This document shows positions 44,102-54,658 of a stretch of DNA of 64,000 nucleotides, piece after piece (positions within the stretch are counted from its first letter, which is position 1; every line of letters starts with the position of its first letter). Below the pieces are notes generated by a model. It ran no database searches. It worked only from the letters and a program-made list of their open reading frames with translations, and was not told the origin of the DNA. Position numbers and translations under genes: made by a program. This DNA comes from Caballeronia sp. dw_19 (GTDB lineage Bacteria; Pseudomonadota; Gammaproteobacteria; Burkholderiales; Burkholderiaceae): contig NZ_JAAVUQ010000010.1 of assembly GCF_018449515.1 (NCBI RefSeq), positions 62,001 to 126,000 on the forward strand, read 5' to 3'.

Positions 44102-45412
44102 ATGCGTCCGACGATTTCCTCGCCCAAGCCGACCCTGCTTTCGGGCCTGCTCCGCTGGCTCGCCGTGCTGAGCGTGTCGGTGTTACTCGCTGCCTGCGGT
44201 GGCGGGGGCGATTCAGGCAGCAGTTCCGTCGGCAGCGGCGGCAGTAGCGGTGGTGGCAGCGGTGGCGCCAATGGCGGTGGCAGTGGTAGTGGCTCCAGCG
44301 GCACGCCCAACGCTCAGCCGATCGCGTCGACGGCGTCGAACACGGTGCCTATCACCGTGGGACCCGGTGCACAAAACTTCGTCAATATCCCGAACGTAAC
44401 GGTGACGGTGTGCGCGCCCGGCACGAACACGTGCCAGATCATCAACAACATCCAGCTCGATACCGGTTCGTACGGCTTGCGTTTGGCAAGCGACGCGGCG
44501 GCGCAGATTGTCGGCAGCTTGCCGGTGGCCCAGTCGACGAGCAATGGTCAACTGGCGGAATGCACGCAATTCGCCGATGGCTTCACATGGGGCACCGTGC
44601 GCACCGCCGACGTGAAGATTGGCGGCGAAACCGCGAGCGGCATTCCGATCCAGGTTGTGGGCGATCTGCCTGATTCCACGGTGCCGCTCAATGGCTGTAT
44701 CAACGGCAGCAACGAGAACAGCTCGCGGCAACTGGGCGCGAACGGGATTCTTGGCGTGGGCGTGGCGGCGACCGATTGCGGTGTGGCCTGTACGAACGCC
44801 GCAACCAGCAACTACTACTCGTGCCCGAGCGGGACAAACTGTTCGGCCATTGCCGTGCCGGTTGCCCAGCAGGTGGTGAATCCGGTGACGAAGTTCGCGG
44901 TGGACAACAACGGCGTGATCGTGCAATTGCCGCCGGTGGCGACGTCCGCGGCGTCGGTGACCGGCACGTTGGTATTCGGTATTGGCACGCAGAGCAATAA
45001 TGCGTTGACTGGCGCGACGCGGTATCTTTCGACGGATTTTGGCAACCTGGTTGGAACCTATAAGGGCGCGGCGGTTACGACCATTGTCGATTCGGGTTCG
45101 AACGGCCTGTTCTTCACCGACAGCTCATTGACGGCTTGTACGTCCACGTTCACGGACTTCTACTGTCCGGCCAATTCGCAGGCGCTCAGTGCAACTGTTA
45201 CCGGGCTGAATGGAGTAACGGGCACGGTGAACTTCACGGTCCTGAACGCGCAGACGCTGGCGGCCAGCGGCACGAACTACGCGCTTAACGGACTGGCCGG
45301 GAGCATTGGTTCATTCCCGACGCTGTTCGACTTCGGCCTGCCGTTTTTCTTCGGACGATATGTTTATTTCGGCTTTAACACCAACGGAAATACGCCGTAC
45401 GTGGGGTTTTAA
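44102..45412 (+). CDS. DUF3443 lipoprotein with pepsin-like motifs
   Basis: A 436-residue protein. A signal peptide ends in a lipobox (LLAAC, C32) followed by a Gly/Ser linker (33-70), so it is probably a lipid-anchored envelope protein. DUF3443 has no assigned activity that I know. The sequence contains IQLDTGSYGLRL (D120-T-G), ANGILGVG (213-220) and TTIVDSGSNGLFF (D330-S-G). This order and spacing is that of the two catalytic lobes of pepsin-type aspartic proteases. Ten or so cysteines suggest disulfides. The protease role is my inference. Confidence 0.85.
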   Translation: MRPTISSPKPTLLSGLLRWLAVLSVSVLLAACGGGGDSGSSSVGSGGSSGGGSGGANGGGSGSGSSGTPNAQPIASTASNTVPITVGPGAQNFVNIPNVTVTVCAPGTNTCQIINNIQLDTGSYGLRLASDAAAQIVGSLPVAQSTSNGQLAECTQFADGFTWGTVRTADVKIGGETASGIPIQVVGDLPDSTVPLNGCINGSNENSSRQLGANGILGVGVAATDCGVACTNAATSNYYSCPSGTNCSAIAVPVAQQVVNPVTKFAVDNNGVIVQLPPVATSAASVTGTLVFGIGTQSNNALTGATRYLSTDFGNLVGTYKGAAVTTIVDSGSNGLFFTDSSLTACTSTFTDFYCPANSQALSATVTGLNGVTGTVNFTVLNAQTLAASGTNYALNGLAGSIGSFPTLFDFGLPFFFGRYVYFGFNTNGNTPYVGF

Positions 45413-45458
45413 GCGCGTTTAGTTCCGTTCGATAGCCTCAAAGGCGACGACGAAAAGC

Positions 45459-45497
45459 AACAAAGCCCGGCGAGTTTTTGCGCCGGGCTTTGTTTTT
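45459..45497. terminator. Terminator between convergent DUF3443 and SDR genes
   Basis: AACAAAGCCCGGCG and CGCCGGGCTTTGTT form a 14-bp stem with an 8-base loop, followed by TTTTT on the plus strand. Confidence 0.9.
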
Positions 45498-45541
45498 CGC
45501 GGAAGCGGTTTTTGCCTTCGCACGCGTACGGTTCCAAACGA

Positions 45542-46339
45542 TCATTCCGCTGCGCGTGGCTTCCTCGGCGCTTTTTCCAGCAAGCGGTCATACAGCCAGC
45601 GCGGCACCACGTGGAGCATCGCGCCAGCAACACGCATCTGCCATGGAAACGTCGCAAACCTCCTCTTCCCCGCGATTGCATCGGCGGTCTTGATGGCGAA
45701 TACGTCGGCGTCCATCAGGAAGGGCATCGGATACGGATTGTGCTCGGTCATCGCGGTGCGGATATAACCCGGCGCGATAGTCACCACCGACACCCCTTTC
45801 GGCCGCATCTCCACCCGCAGCGCTTCGAGATACTTCAGCGCCGCCGATTTCGACGCGCTGTACGCGCCCGAACCCGGCAATCCGCGGATACCCGCCACGC
45901 TCGCTATTCCAACCAGCGTTCCGCGCCGCTCCTCGACCATGCGGGCGACGAATGGCTCAAACGTCGCGATCATCCCGAAGTAGTTGATATCCATCACGTC
46001 GCGAAAAGTATCGAGATCGCCATGACCGGTCAGCGCGCCGCGGCTGACGCCGGCGTTGGCGATCACCACATCGGCGCCGCTATGCTGCGCACAGAACTGC
46101 GCTGCGGCGTCGCCAAGCGCGGCGGCGTCGCGGACGTCGGCGGGATAGATCGAGATGGAATGGGAGGGGAAGCGTGCAGCGAATGCCGCGAGGGTGTCGC
46201 CACGACGGGCAACGAGACCAAGCACCGCGCCGCGCCGGAGATATTCCTCGGCGAGCGCGAGGCCAATGCCGCTGGATGCGCCGGTGATGAAAACTCTCAG
46301 CCGGGCGGGCATGACGCCATTGCCCGGTGTGTCCTTCAT
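45542..46339 (-). CDS. Short-chain dehydrogenase/reductase
   Basis: A 265-residue SDR. TGASSGIGLALAEEYL is the NAD(P) motif, VIANAGVS the stabilising NAG motif, and GSGAYSASKSAALKYLEAL the YxxxK active site. The C-terminal tail (PRWLYDRLLEKAPRK) is basic and hydrophobic, as in membrane-associated SDRs such as the DltE/YqjQ-like group. It begins 16 bp after the dsbA stop. I take the ATG at 46339; an internal ATG at 46312 is also possible. Confidence 0.85.
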   Translation of the reverse strand: MKDTPGNGVMPARLRVFITGASSGIGLALAEEYLRRGAVLGLVARRGDTLAAFAARFPSHSISIYPADVRDAAALGDAAAQFCAQHSGADVVIANAGVSRGALTGHGDLDTFRDVMDINYFGMIATFEPFVARMVEERRGTLVGIASVAGIRGLPGSGAYSASKSAALKYLEALRVEMRPKGVSVVTIAPGYIRTAMTEHNPYPMPFLMDADVFAIKTADAIAGKRRFATFPWQMRVAGAMLHVVPRWLYDRLLEKAPRKPRAAE

Positions 46340-46355
46340 AGCGGCGCTCACGCCT

Positions 46356-47009
46356 TTACATCTTCTTCGCGCGAACCTGGCTGACCAGGAAATCGAGGAC
46401 CTGGATCGTGCCCGGCAGGCTGTTCGTGGTGGCCGGACCCGTTTCGTACTTGCCCTGCACGGCGATCGTCGGCACGCCGTCGATCTTGTAGTCCTGCAAC
46501 AACTTGTTATCGCGTTGGAGGTCGCTTTGTGTCGAGAAGGAGTTATACGCGTCCATATACTTCTTCTTGTCGACACCTTGCGTGGCGAGGAACGTAGCCT
46601 GCGCTTCCGGCGTCAGCAGATAGTTCTTCTTCACGTGGATCTCGTTGAACACGGCGGGCGTGAGCTTGTCCGCGAGGCCGAGTGCGTCGAGTGCGTGATA
46701 CATCTTCGAGTGCGGGATGAAGTCGTCGCGGAAGGCAACCGGCACGCGCCTGAAGGCGACATCAGGACCTTGCTTCTTGACCCATGCTTCGAGGTACGGG
46801 TCGAATTCGTTGCAGTGCGGGCAGCCATACCACATGAATTCGATCACTTCGATCTTGCCCTGCGCGTCCACCGGCTGCGCGGTTTGCAGCACCGTGTAGT
46901 CGGTGCCCGCGACAGGCGCTGCCGGTGATGCGTGCGCCGCATTCATGGCGCCCAGGGTGCCGGCTACAAGGCCGATGGAGAGAGCGAGGGCGCGGAAGAG
47001 TTTTTTCAT
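46356..47009 (-). CDS. dsbA: Thiol:disulfide oxidoreductase DsbA
   Basis: Periplasmic oxidase that introduces disulfides into exported proteins. The 217-residue precursor has a signal peptide ending AHA-S (about residue 28), the active site C63-P-H-C66 in WYGCPHCNEF, and the cis-Pro loop GVPTIAVQGKY. The thioredoxin fold is interrupted by the usual helical domain. Start at 47009 begins MKKLFRAL; the longer frame is unconserved. Exported Cys-rich proteins in this window, such as the DUF3443 protein, are possible clients. Confidence 0.95.
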   Translation of the reverse strand: MKKLFRALALSIGLVAGTLGAMNAAHASPAAPVAGTDYTVLQTAQPVDAQGKIEVIEFMWYGCPHCNEFDPYLEAWVKKQGPDVAFRRVPVAFRDDFIPHSKMYHALDALGLADKLTPAVFNEIHVKKNYLLTPEAQATFLATQGVDKKKYMDAYNSFSTQSDLQRDNKLLQDYKIDGVPTIAVQGKYETGPATTNSLPGTIQVLDFLVSQVRAKKM

Positions 47010-47197
47010 AATGACCGGGAAAGGGCGTGGAGACGCGAAAGGGGAACACACGACGCTTAAAGGAGGCTTAAACCGGCTGGGCCTCGCAGGCCTGACTCCG
47101 ACCGGTGGAGCCACTGTCAGCCGCTGCTGCCATGCTATCAACCCGCGGCAGCCTTGTATGAAAGGCCGCGCGGGCTGCGAGGTCTACTGCTGAATGC

Positions 47198-47950
47198 TCA
47201 CTGCTTCGAGAAGCGGATAACGGCGGTATCCACGCCTGCGTCGGACAGTCGCTGACGCACGGTGTTCATGTCCTCGAACTTCGTGAACGGCCCGATCCGT
47301 ACGCGGAAATACGTGACGTTGCCCGCATCGCGTTGCGTGACCTTCGACTCGAAACCCTGGAAGCCGAGCCGCGCGCGCTGCTGCTCTGCATCGGCCTGGG
47401 TCTTGTACGCGCCAACCTGCAGGAAATAGCCGGTGTTCGCGTCGCCGGGTGCGGGCGGCGTGACCTTGGCCGTCGACGAAGCCTGTGCCTCAGCCGGCTT
47501 TTTCGCAGGCGTTGCACTCGACGAGCTGCTCGGCGCGTTCGCGACCGGTGGCACGGTGGCTGGCTTCGGCGCAACGGCCGTACCGTTCGCGGCCGATGGC
47601 GGCACTTCCAGGATCTCCGGTTCGTCCTGCACGCCCGACGACTGCGTCTGGTTGTTCGTCTGCCCAGGCGCGGTGTTCGGCGGCGCGGGCTGTGCGGCTT
47701 GCGGCACGGCCTGGCCGGGCGTCTTGCCCTGTAGCGGCCGGTTGGGATCGTACGGCTGGCCCGTGGCGGGCGTGGAGCCCGCGTCGGCTGGAGCCGGCGC
47801 GACCTTCGCGACGAACGGCGTGGGCGCGCGCGTGATGTACAGCGCCACGATCACTGCAATTGCAAGGCCGACAATCAAGCCCAGCACGATACCGAGAAAA
47901 GTGCCCCCGGTTTGCTTCGACTGCTTCGACGTGCTGCGTGGTTTTGCCAT
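47198..47950 (-). CDS. SPOR-domain inner-membrane protein (FtsN-like)
   Basis: A 250-residue protein with a basic cytoplasmic N-terminus and one membrane helix (about 19-40). A long Pro/Ala/Gln-rich periplasmic linker follows, then a C-terminal SPOR domain (GYFLQVGAYKTQADAEQQRA ... RVRIGPFTKFEDMNTVRQRL), which binds septal denuded peptidoglycan. It sits between argS and dsbA, an order found widely in Burkholderia, where it is often annotated as FtsN-like. A role in division is inferred from the domain. Confidence 0.88.
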   Translation of the reverse strand: MAKPRSTSKQSKQTGGTFLGIVLGLIVGLAIAVIVALYITRAPTPFVAKVAPAPADAGSTPATGQPYDPNRPLQGKTPGQAVPQAAQPAPPNTAPGQTNNQTQSSGVQDEPEILEVPPSAANGTAVAPKPATVPPVANAPSSSSSATPAKKPAEAQASSTAKVTPPAPGDANTGYFLQVGAYKTQADAEQQRARLGFQGFESKVTQRDAGNVTYFRVRIGPFTKFEDMNTVRQRLSDAGVDTAVIRFSKQ

Positions 47951-48153
47951 CGTATGAATAGCCTGCAAAAAGTCTTCTGAATGGCCGTCGATTATAACGG
48001 CGGCCTTAAGCGTGGTTGGGTGTTGCGCGGTATTAGGTTGCCCGGTGTTGCGTCAGGTCATGCACCCGTCGTCGCCGTCTTCACCCGTCGTACGCGCGCC
48101 GCGCTGCTTTTATGCGCCGGGCTATGACACGCCCGACACGCCCGGCGCGGGAA

Positions 48154-49938
48154 TCACATCTTGACGGGGGCGGACACGCCGATCAGCGCGAGACCGTTTT
48201 CGAGCACCTGCCGCGTAGCGGCAAGCAACGCAATGCGCGCGTTGCGCACGCCATCTTCCTCCACCAGCACGCGCTCCGCATTGTAGAACGAGTGGAATTC
48301 GCCCGCGAGGTCGCGCAGGTAGAACGCGACCGCGTGCGGCGCGAGTTCGTCGGCGGCGTGCGAGAGCATGTCCGGATACTCGGCGAGCTTGTTCAGCAAC
48401 GCCATCGCGCGTTCGCTCGAGAGCGGCGAGAGATCGACGCTCGGCAGCGTCGCTGCATTGCCGGCGTATTTCGTCTTCCAGTCGCCGAGGATCGTGCAGA
48501 TCCGTGCGTGCGCGTACTGCACGTAATACACCGGGTTTTCGTCGCTTTGCTTGAGCGCCAGGTCGATATCGAAGACGAATTCGGTGTCGGCCTTGCGTGA
48601 GATCAGGAAGAAACGCACGGCGTCGCGGCCGCGCCGAATGGTGTCTTCATCGATCTGATCCGGTGCGACTTCCTCGCCCGGCGTCATGCCGCCCGACCAT
48701 TCGATCAGGTCGCGCACCGTCACATAGCTGCCCGCGCGCTTGGAGATCTTCACTTCCACGCCGTTGCGCATGACCGTGACCATCTTGTGCAGCACGTAGT
48801 CGGGATAGCCCTTCGGAATGCCGATGCCAAGCCCCTGCAGCCCCGCCCGCACCCGCGCGATGGTGCCGTGGTGGTCCGAGCCCTGCACGTTGATGACCTT
48901 GGTGAAGCCGCGCAGCCACTTCGCCACGTGGTACGCGACGTCCGGCACGAAGTAGGTGTACGTACCGTCGGACTTGCGCATCACGCGGTCCTTGTCGTCG
49001 CCGTCGTCGGTCGTGCGCAGCCACAGCGCGCCGTCCTGCTCGTAGGTCTTGCCGGCGGCGATCAGCGCGTCGACCGTGGCTTGCACGCGGCCTTCGTTAT
49101 ACAGCGACGACTCCAGGTAGAACTGGTCGAAGTCCACGCCGAACGCGGTCAGGTCCAGATCCTGTTCGTGGCGCAGATATGCGACGGAAAAGACGCGAAT
49201 AGCGTCGATATCGTCCACATCGCCTTTCGCCGTCACCGGGGCGCCATCCTTGGCCGCGACCGTCGCGCCCGCCAGATAGTCGCGTGCGATATCCGCGATG
49301 TACTCGCCGTTGTACGCGTTCTCCGGCCACTCCTTGTCGCCCGGCGCAAAACCGCGGGCGCGCAATTGCGTGGACATGGCCAGATTGCCGATCTGCACGC
49401 CGGCGTCGTTGTAGTAGAACTCACGATGCACCGCGTTGCCTTGCGTGCCGAGCAGGTTCGCCAATGCGTCGCCGAGCGTGGCCTGACGGCCGTGGCCCAC
49501 ATGCAGCGGCCCGGTCGGGTTGGCCGAAACGAATTCGATCAGCACGCGTTTGCCTTCGTCGCGGGCGTTGTAGCCGTAGCGCGCGCCTTCCACGATAACC
49601 GCCGGCACCACGGCCTGTTTCGCCGCTGCCGCCAGCCGCAAGTTGATGAAGCCCGGACCGGCGACCTCGGCGGCATCGACCAGGCCAAGCGCTGCCGGCA
49701 GAGCGAGCACCGCATCCACGATCTGCTGCGCCAGTTGGCGCGGATTCGCGCGCAGCGGCTTGGCGAGCTGCATGGCCACGTTCGACGCCACGTCACCGTG
49801 CGCCGCAACTTTCGGGCGCTCCAGGACGATGACCGGCGCGACAAAGCTCGCTTCCGATGCGCCTTGCGACGCCTGTACGACCTGCTTGACCGCGTCGGCG
49901 AGCAGCGTTTCGAGTGTATGTTTTTGTGCGGGCAGCAT
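48154..49938 (-). CDS. argS: Arginyl-tRNA synthetase
   Basis: Class I aminoacyl-tRNA synthetase, 594 residues. The HIGH-type motif is HVGH in [12 protein letters not shown], and KISKRAG stands at the KMSKS position, which is degenerate in many ArgRS enzymes. The N-terminal Add-1 domain (about 1-125) and the C-terminal anticodon-binding DALR domain ([12 protein letters not shown] onward) are both present. Essential and cytosolic. It is upstream of the SPOR-domain gene with a 203-bp gap. Confidence 0.97.
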   Translation of the reverse strand: MLPAQKHTLETLLADAVKQVVQASQGASEASFVAPVIVLERPKVAAHGDVASNVAMQLAKPLRANPRQLAQQIVDAVLALPAALGLVDAAEVAGPGFINLRLAAAAKQAVVPAVIVEGARYGYNARDEGKRVLIEFVSANPTGPLHVGHGRQATLGDALANLLGTQGNAVHREFYYNDAGVQIGNLAMSTQLRARGFAPGDKEWPENAYNGEYIADIARDYLAGATVAAKDGAPVTAKGDVDDIDAIRVFSVAYLRHEQDLDLTAFGVDFDQFYLESSLYNEGRVQATVDALIAAGKTYEQDGALWLRTTDDGDDKDRVMRKSDGTYTYFVPDVAYHVAKWLRGFTKVINVQGSDHHGTIARVRAGLQGLGIGIPKGYPDYVLHKMVTVMRNGVEVKISKRAGSYVTVRDLIEWSGGMTPGEEVAPDQIDEDTIRRGRDAVRFFLISRKADTEFVFDIDLALKQSDENPVYYVQYAHARICTILGDWKTKYAGNAATLPSVDLSPLSSERAMALLNKLAEYPDMLSHAADELAPHAVAFYLRDLAGEFHSFYNAERVLVEEDGVRNARIALLAATRQVLENGLALIGVSAPVKM

Positions 49939-50384
49939 GCTGATTCTTAAATCCGGTAATTGTTTCGATCCACGCGCTCGCTGAAGAACGCGGCAAAAAC
50001 GTGCGATTGAGCTTCAAACGCCGATGCGACGCGTGTTTCTTTGTTTGTCTGCTTCAATCCACTGCGCTCGCCCGGAAGCGGGCGAAGACTTCCGACATTC
50101 GGTCAGGACGCAATGCATGTCTGCGTATGCGCGTCTGGAAGCATAGCCGGAGCCGGTTGCGGCGATAACGCCAAAACCGGGGGTTGTAACCGGTGGCAAC
50201 ATTTGCTCGGTTAAATCGGGATTTTAGCAGGTGCTAATATGTCGAATCAGGGTCGAGTCGAGAAAGCGAGTCAGGAATTAAAACAATGCGCCGGCGTGTG
50301 GTGTAGTGGCCTGGGCTGTTGTCACGCTTGGCGCATCTCGCTCATTAGCCACAAAAGGCCAACATAAAGGGAAAGGACCTTGCC
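49939..50384. other. Divergent intergenic region
   Basis: 446 bp between argS and the DUF1840 gene, carrying both promoters. GCGCC...GGCGC near 50290-50335 makes a weak stem. No tRNA, riboswitch (including a T-box) or gene was recognised. Confidence 0.4.
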
Positions 50385-50711
50385 ATGCTGATCACATTTA
50401 AAACCAGAGCTGCACCAGACGTTCAGATGCTCGACAACCTTGCTGATTACCTGCTTGGCATCATCGGTAAGCGGCTTGGCGAGCGCGGTGTCATTACGCA
50501 TGAAGAACTCCCTGAATGCATCCAGAAGCTGGAATCGGCCGTTGCGACGGACAAGCAGGAACGCGCCGAGCACGATGGCCACTTCCACGAAGGCGAGCCC
50601 GGCCATGAACCGCACGAGATTCCCGTCGGTCTGGCGCAGCGTGCGTACCCGTTCCTCGACATGATGCGCCTCGCCCATCAGGCCGAGGGTGACATCCTGT
50701 GGGGCGTGTGA
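50385..50711 (+). CDS. DUF1840 family protein
   Basis: A 108-residue soluble protein matching DUF1840: MLITFKTRAAPDVQMLDNLA at the start, GKRLGERGVITHEELPE, and a C-terminal RAYPFLDMMRLAHQ. The middle is His/Glu-rich (HDGHFHEGEPGHEPHE) and might bind metal. Found mostly in Beta- and Gammaproteobacteria; function unknown. GGACC precedes the ATG. Confidence 0.88.
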   Translation: MLITFKTRAAPDVQMLDNLADYLLGIIGKRLGERGVITHEELPECIQKLESAVATDKQERAEHDGHFHEGEPGHEPHEIPVGLAQRAYPFLDMMRLAHQAEGDILWGV

Positions 50712-50787
50712 GCTTCGGATTGACCCTCGGATGACGTGGCGGGATTTGCTCGCTGGCTGAGCCTGACGCGCACCGGTGAGTCGGCAT

Positions 50788-50826
50788 TAAAAAAACCCGC
50801 ATCGTTGCCGATGCGGGTTTTTTTGT
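50788..50826. terminator. Bidirectional terminator
   Basis: AAAAAAACCCGCATCG and CGATGCGGGTTTTTTT form a 16-bp stem including A/T tracts on both sides, between the convergent DUF1840 gene and the small exported-protein gene. Confidence 0.93.
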
Positions 50827-50870
50827 TCCGATGAATACGGAGCGTACGGACGCGTAGATGCATACAGTGC

Positions 50871-51089
50871 TTACTGCGCAGCTCCGGATGCCGGCACGCT
50901 CGAGCCTTTCTTTGCACGCGGCTTGCGGGGTTTCTTCTTGTGCTCCACGACGGGCGGCGAATAGCTCGACGCGGTGCTCGAGCTTGCGCCCGTACCCGGC
51001 TTGGCGTTGCCCTGCGCGAAGGCAGCCGGACTTCCCGACGTGAACAGCACAGCGACAGCAACGGCGAGGACAGGCGTCAGCTTGCTCAT
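50871..51089 (-). CDS. Small basic exported protein
   Basis: A 72-residue protein with a signal peptide (MSKLTPVLAVAVAVLF, cut after AFA) and a mature tail with HKKKPRKPRAKK. The Lys/Pro-rich stretch resembles histone-tail-like low-complexity segments. The ATG at 51089 follows GGAGAAAG. Function unknown. Confidence 0.65.
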   Translation of the reverse strand: MSKLTPVLAVAVAVLFTSGSPAAFAQGNAKPGTGASSSTASSYSPPVVEHKKKPRKPRAKKGSSVPASGAAQ

Positions 51090-51228
51090 TTTCGACTTTC
51101 TCCGTGACGATTGAAGGAATGCGTGACCGCCGCCATGACGGCCTTTGCACCCCTTCGAGTGTAAGGAAAACCAAAATAACCGTAATAGACTTCGCCAATA
51201 TTGTGCCGTTGTGATTCCCGGTATTTGC

Positions 51229-53946
51229 CTACAGTAACGGTGCCAGCGCGCGTTCGGCGTCGTTCTTCGAAATCGCCATGCGCTGCGCGAAGCTTTCCAC
51301 CTGATCGTCCGCGATCTTGCCGACCGAAAAGTACGTGCTTTCCGGATGCGCGATGTAAAAACCCGACACACTGGCCGCCGGCAACATGGCCAGCGATTCC
51401 GTCACCGTCATGCCGATCTCGTTGGCTTGCAGCACGTCGAACATGTCCTGCTTCACCAGGTGATCCGGGCACGCCGGATAACCCGGCGCAGGACGAATTC
51501 CCCGATACTTTTCTTCGATCATGGCGGCGTTGTCGAGCGTTTCGCCGGCCGCGTAACCCCACAGTTCGCGGCGCACCCGTGCGTGCAGCGCTTCAGCGAA
51601 GGCTTCAGCGAACCGATCGGCCAGCGCCTTCAGCATGATCGCGCTGTAGTCGTCGTTATCGGCTTCGAACTGCTTCTCTTTCTTGTCGATACCCAGGCCC
51701 GCCGTCACCGCGAACATGCCGATGTAATCCGCTACGCCCGAGTCCTTCGGCGCGATGAAATCCGCGAGCGAGCGGTTGGAACGCTGCACGCCATCCACGA
51801 TCGGACGCACGGTTTGCTGGCGCAGATTACGCCATGTCATGGCGACTTGCGTGCGGGTATCGTCGGTATAGATTTCGATGTCGTCGTCGTTCACCGTGTT
51901 CGCCGGCAGCAGCATCACCACGCCGTTCGCCTGCAACCACCGGCCCTGGATGATGCGGGAGAGCATCGACTTGCCATCGGAGAAAACGCGGCGCGCCGAT
52001 TCACCCACGATCTCGTCGTTGAGAATGGCCGGATACGGGCCAGCCAGATCCCAGGTCTGGAAGAACGGCGCCCAGTCGATGTAGTTCGCCAGTTCCGCGA
52101 GATCGTAGTTCTTGAAAATGCGCCGTCCGATGAAGGTCGGTTTTTTCGGTTCGTAGCTCGCCCAATCGATCTTCGTCTTGTTGGCGCGCGCTTCGGCGTA
52201 GGTCACCATGGGCTGCGCCTTGCGGTTCGCGTGCTGCGTGCGAATGCGTTCGTAGTCCGTCTTGAGGTCGGCGAGATACTTCTTCGCGCCGTCGTCGGAG
52301 AGCAGGCTCGACGCCACTGATACCGACCGTGACGCGTCCGGCACATAGACCACGGGACCATCGTAATGCGGGGCAATCTTCACGGCCGTATGCACGCGCG
52401 AAGTCGTTGCGCCGCCAATCAGCAGTGGCGTTTGCTTGTCACGGAAATAGGTGTCGCGCTGCATTTCGGACGCGACGTAGGCCATTTCTTCGAGGCTTGG
52501 CGTAATCAGTCCCGACAAGCCGATGATGTCCGCACCTTGCTCCTTCGCCATCGCGAGGATGGTCGCGCAGGGCACCATCACGCCCATGTTGACCACTTCG
52601 AAGTTGTTGCACTGGAGTACGACCGAGACAATGTTCTTGCCGATGTCGTGCACGTCGCCCTTGACCGTCGCGATCACGATCTTGCCCTTCGGCCGGACGT
52701 CTTCGCCGGCATCGGCCATGCGCTTCTTTTCTTCTTCGATGTACGGGATCAGATGCGCCACGGCTTGCTTCATCACGCGTGCCGACTTGACCACTTGCGG
52801 CAAGAACATCTTGCCCGCGCCGAACAGGTCGCCGACGATATTCATGCCGTCCATCAACGGCCCTTCGATCACGTTGATCGGCCGGCCGCCTTCCGCTTCA
52901 ATACGCGCCCGGACTTCTTCGGTATCCTCTACGATGAAGTTCGTGATGCCGTGAACCAGCGCGTGGGCGAGACGTTTATCGACGGGCTGGTTGCGCCATT
53001 CGAGGTTCTCTTCTTTCTTCGCGGCGCCGGTTTTGAATTTATCGGCGATTTCGAGCAAGCGGTCCGTGCCGTCCTCGCGACGGTTCAGCACCACGTCTTC
53101 CACTCGTTCGCGCAGTTCGGGATCGAGATCCTGATACACGCCGAGCTGACCCGCGTTCACAATACCCATGTCCATGCCCGCTGAAATCGCGTGGTAGAGG
53201 AACACGGTGTGGATGGCTTCACGCACCGGATCGTTGCCGCGAAACGAGAACGACACGTTCGACACACCGCCGCTGATCTTCGCGTAGGGCAGATTTTCCT
53301 TGATCCAGCGCGTAGCGTTGATGAAGTCGACGGCGTAGTTGTTGTGTTCTTCGATGCCCGTGGCGATTGCGAAAATGTTCGGATCGAAGATGATGTCTTC
53401 CGGCGGGAAACCCACTTCGTTCACGAGGAAATCGTATGAGCGCTTGCAGATCTGCGTCTTGCGTTCGTAGGTATCGGCCTGGCCGTCTTCGTCGAAGGCC
53501 ATCACGACTGCTGCCGCGCCGTAGCGTCGAATCAGCGTGGCGTGATGGCGGAACGCGTCTTCGCCTTCCTTCAGCGAGATCGAGTTCACGACCGCCTTGC
53601 CCTGCACGCATTTCAGGCCCGCTTCGATCACTTCCCACTTGGACGAGTCGATCATGATCGGCACGCGTGAAATGTCCGGTTCGGAAGCAATCAGGTTCAG
53701 GAAACGAACCATGGCTGCTTTCGAATCGAGCATGGCCTCGTCCATGTTGATGTCGATGATCTGCGCACCGTTCTCAACCTGCTGGCGCGCGACGGCCAGC
53801 GCTTCGTCGAACTGGTTGTTGAGGATCATGCGTGAGAACGCCTTCGATCCCGTCACGTTGGTTCGCTCACCGACGTTGATGAACAGCGAACCGTCGGTGA
53901 CGTTGAACGGCTCGAGGCCGGAAAGGCGCATGGTGTGATCGGTCAT
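51229..53946 (-). CDS. metH: Cobalamin-dependent methionine synthase, C-terminal polypeptide (folate, B12 and activation domains)
   Basis: The 905-residue partner of the homocysteine-binding protein at 55784. It contains the methyltetrahydrofolate-binding barrel (about 15-275, [23 protein letters not shown]), the cobalamin cap (about 330-410), and the B12 domain with D431-V-H-D-I-G436 giving the cobalt-ligand His. The SAM-binding activation domain (about 565-890) holds [12 protein letters not shown] and [15 protein letters not shown]. The two together (about 1270 residues) equal a full MetH. The ATG at 53946 is only 7 bp after the DUF4276 stop and has a poor ribosome site, so its translation may depend on the inserted gene. 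Confidence 0.96.
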   Translation of the reverse strand: MTDHTMRLSGLEPFNVTDGSLFINVGERTNVTGSKAFSRMILNNQFDEALAVARQQVENGAQIIDINMDEAMLDSKAAMVRFLNLIASEPDISRVPIMIDSSKWEVIEAGLKCVQGKAVVNSISLKEGEDAFRHHATLIRRYGAAAVVMAFDEDGQADTYERKTQICKRSYDFLVNEVGFPPEDIIFDPNIFAIATGIEEHNNYAVDFINATRWIKENLPYAKISGGVSNVSFSFRGNDPVREAIHTVFLYHAISAGMDMGIVNAGQLGVYQDLDPELRERVEDVVLNRREDGTDRLLEIADKFKTGAAKKEENLEWRNQPVDKRLAHALVHGITNFIVEDTEEVRARIEAEGGRPINVIEGPLMDGMNIVGDLFGAGKMFLPQVVKSARVMKQAVAHLIPYIEEEKKRMADAGEDVRPKGKIVIATVKGDVHDIGKNIVSVVLQCNNFEVVNMGVMVPCATILAMAKEQGADIIGLSGLITPSLEEMAYVASEMQRDTYFRDKQTPLLIGGATTSRVHTAVKIAPHYDGPVVYVPDASRSVSVASSLLSDDGAKKYLADLKTDYERIRTQHANRKAQPMVTYAEARANKTKIDWASYEPKKPTFIGRRIFKNYDLAELANYIDWAPFFQTWDLAGPYPAILNDEIVGESARRVFSDGKSMLSRIIQGRWLQANGVVMLLPANTVNDDDIEIYTDDTRTQVAMTWRNLRQQTVRPIVDGVQRSNRSLADFIAPKDSGVADYIGMFAVTAGLGIDKKEKQFEADNDDYSAIMLKALADRFAEAFAEALHARVRRELWGYAAGETLDNAAMIEEKYRGIRPAPGYPACPDHLVKQDMFDVLQANEIGMTVTESLAMLPAASVSGFYIAHPESTYFSVGKIADDQVESFAQRMAISKNDAERALAPLL

Positions 53947-53953
53947 GGCTGGC

Positions 53954-54658
53954 TTAGCTTATGGATTCTGGGAGTCGGACGGCCAACGGCTGCGCGCCGA
54001 TGTGCAGCAGTCGTTCAAACCACTGCCGGAAATGCGGGCACTGTTCGCGAATTTTATCGAGCGTGATTCTTACTGCGCTCGCCGGGCCGTGCGTTGTCTT
54101 TCTGTAACGAGGACGGAGAATTTCTAGTCGCTTTGATGGCGCGGTGTGGGGTGAGTCGTTGATCCATTCTGGGTTCGCGACATCAGCGCGCACCTTCGAA
54201 AGCGCTGCTCGATGTTTGTCCCACTCCGGTTCCGCATCGCAAAGCTTGCCGATGTCCGAGAACAATAACGATTCGAACTCGTGCGGTTGGATGTGCGGGA
54301 TGAAACGCTCCGGACGGCAGCCGACGCGCGCGACGATATCGGCATGCAGAAGATGTTCGATGCGTGCAGCACGGTTGGATGCCTGCAGGCCCACGGAGTC
54401 AGTGACGCCTGGAAAAGTCTTGTGGAGCGCATAGAGATCGAACATGGTGCTTACATACGCGTCGTCATACTGCTGCGGCGCGTTTCTCACGGCGCGTGTT
54501 GTACGCTCGAGATTGAGCCCGCCGCCGCGGTGTCCGCGAGACGTTTCTATGAGCAAAGCCTTCGCGTGGATGTTGGATAACCGCAGGACGGGGGCCAGCA
54601 CCGCTTTCACAAAAGCCTCTTCGGTCGGACCTTCGCCGATAATGAACAAACGGGTCAT
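53954..54658 (-). CDS. DUF4276 family protein, TOPRIM-like, partner of the AAA ATPase
   Basis: A 234-residue protein. [14 protein letters not shown] (E9) at the N-terminus is a TOPRIM-type acidic strand-loop. [16 protein letters not shown] (D74) and [11 protein letters not shown] (126-136) are the DUF4276 signatures and would supply the other metal-binding acids. Its ATG overlaps the ATPase stop (TGATG), so the two are co-translated. The family is usually found next to such ATPases; nuclease activity is inferred from the fold. It ends 7 bp before metH part 2. Confidence 0.85.
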   Translation of the reverse strand: MTRLFIIGEGPTEEAFVKAVLAPVLRLSNIHAKALLIETSRGHRGGGLNLERTTRAVRNAPQQYDDAYVSTMFDLYALHKTFPGVTDSVGLQASNRAARIEHLLHADIVARVGCRPERFIPHIQPHEFESLLFSDIGKLCDAEPEWDKHRAALSKVRADVANPEWINDSPHTAPSKRLEILRPRYRKTTHGPASAVRITLDKIREQCPHFRQWFERLLHIGAQPLAVRLPESIS

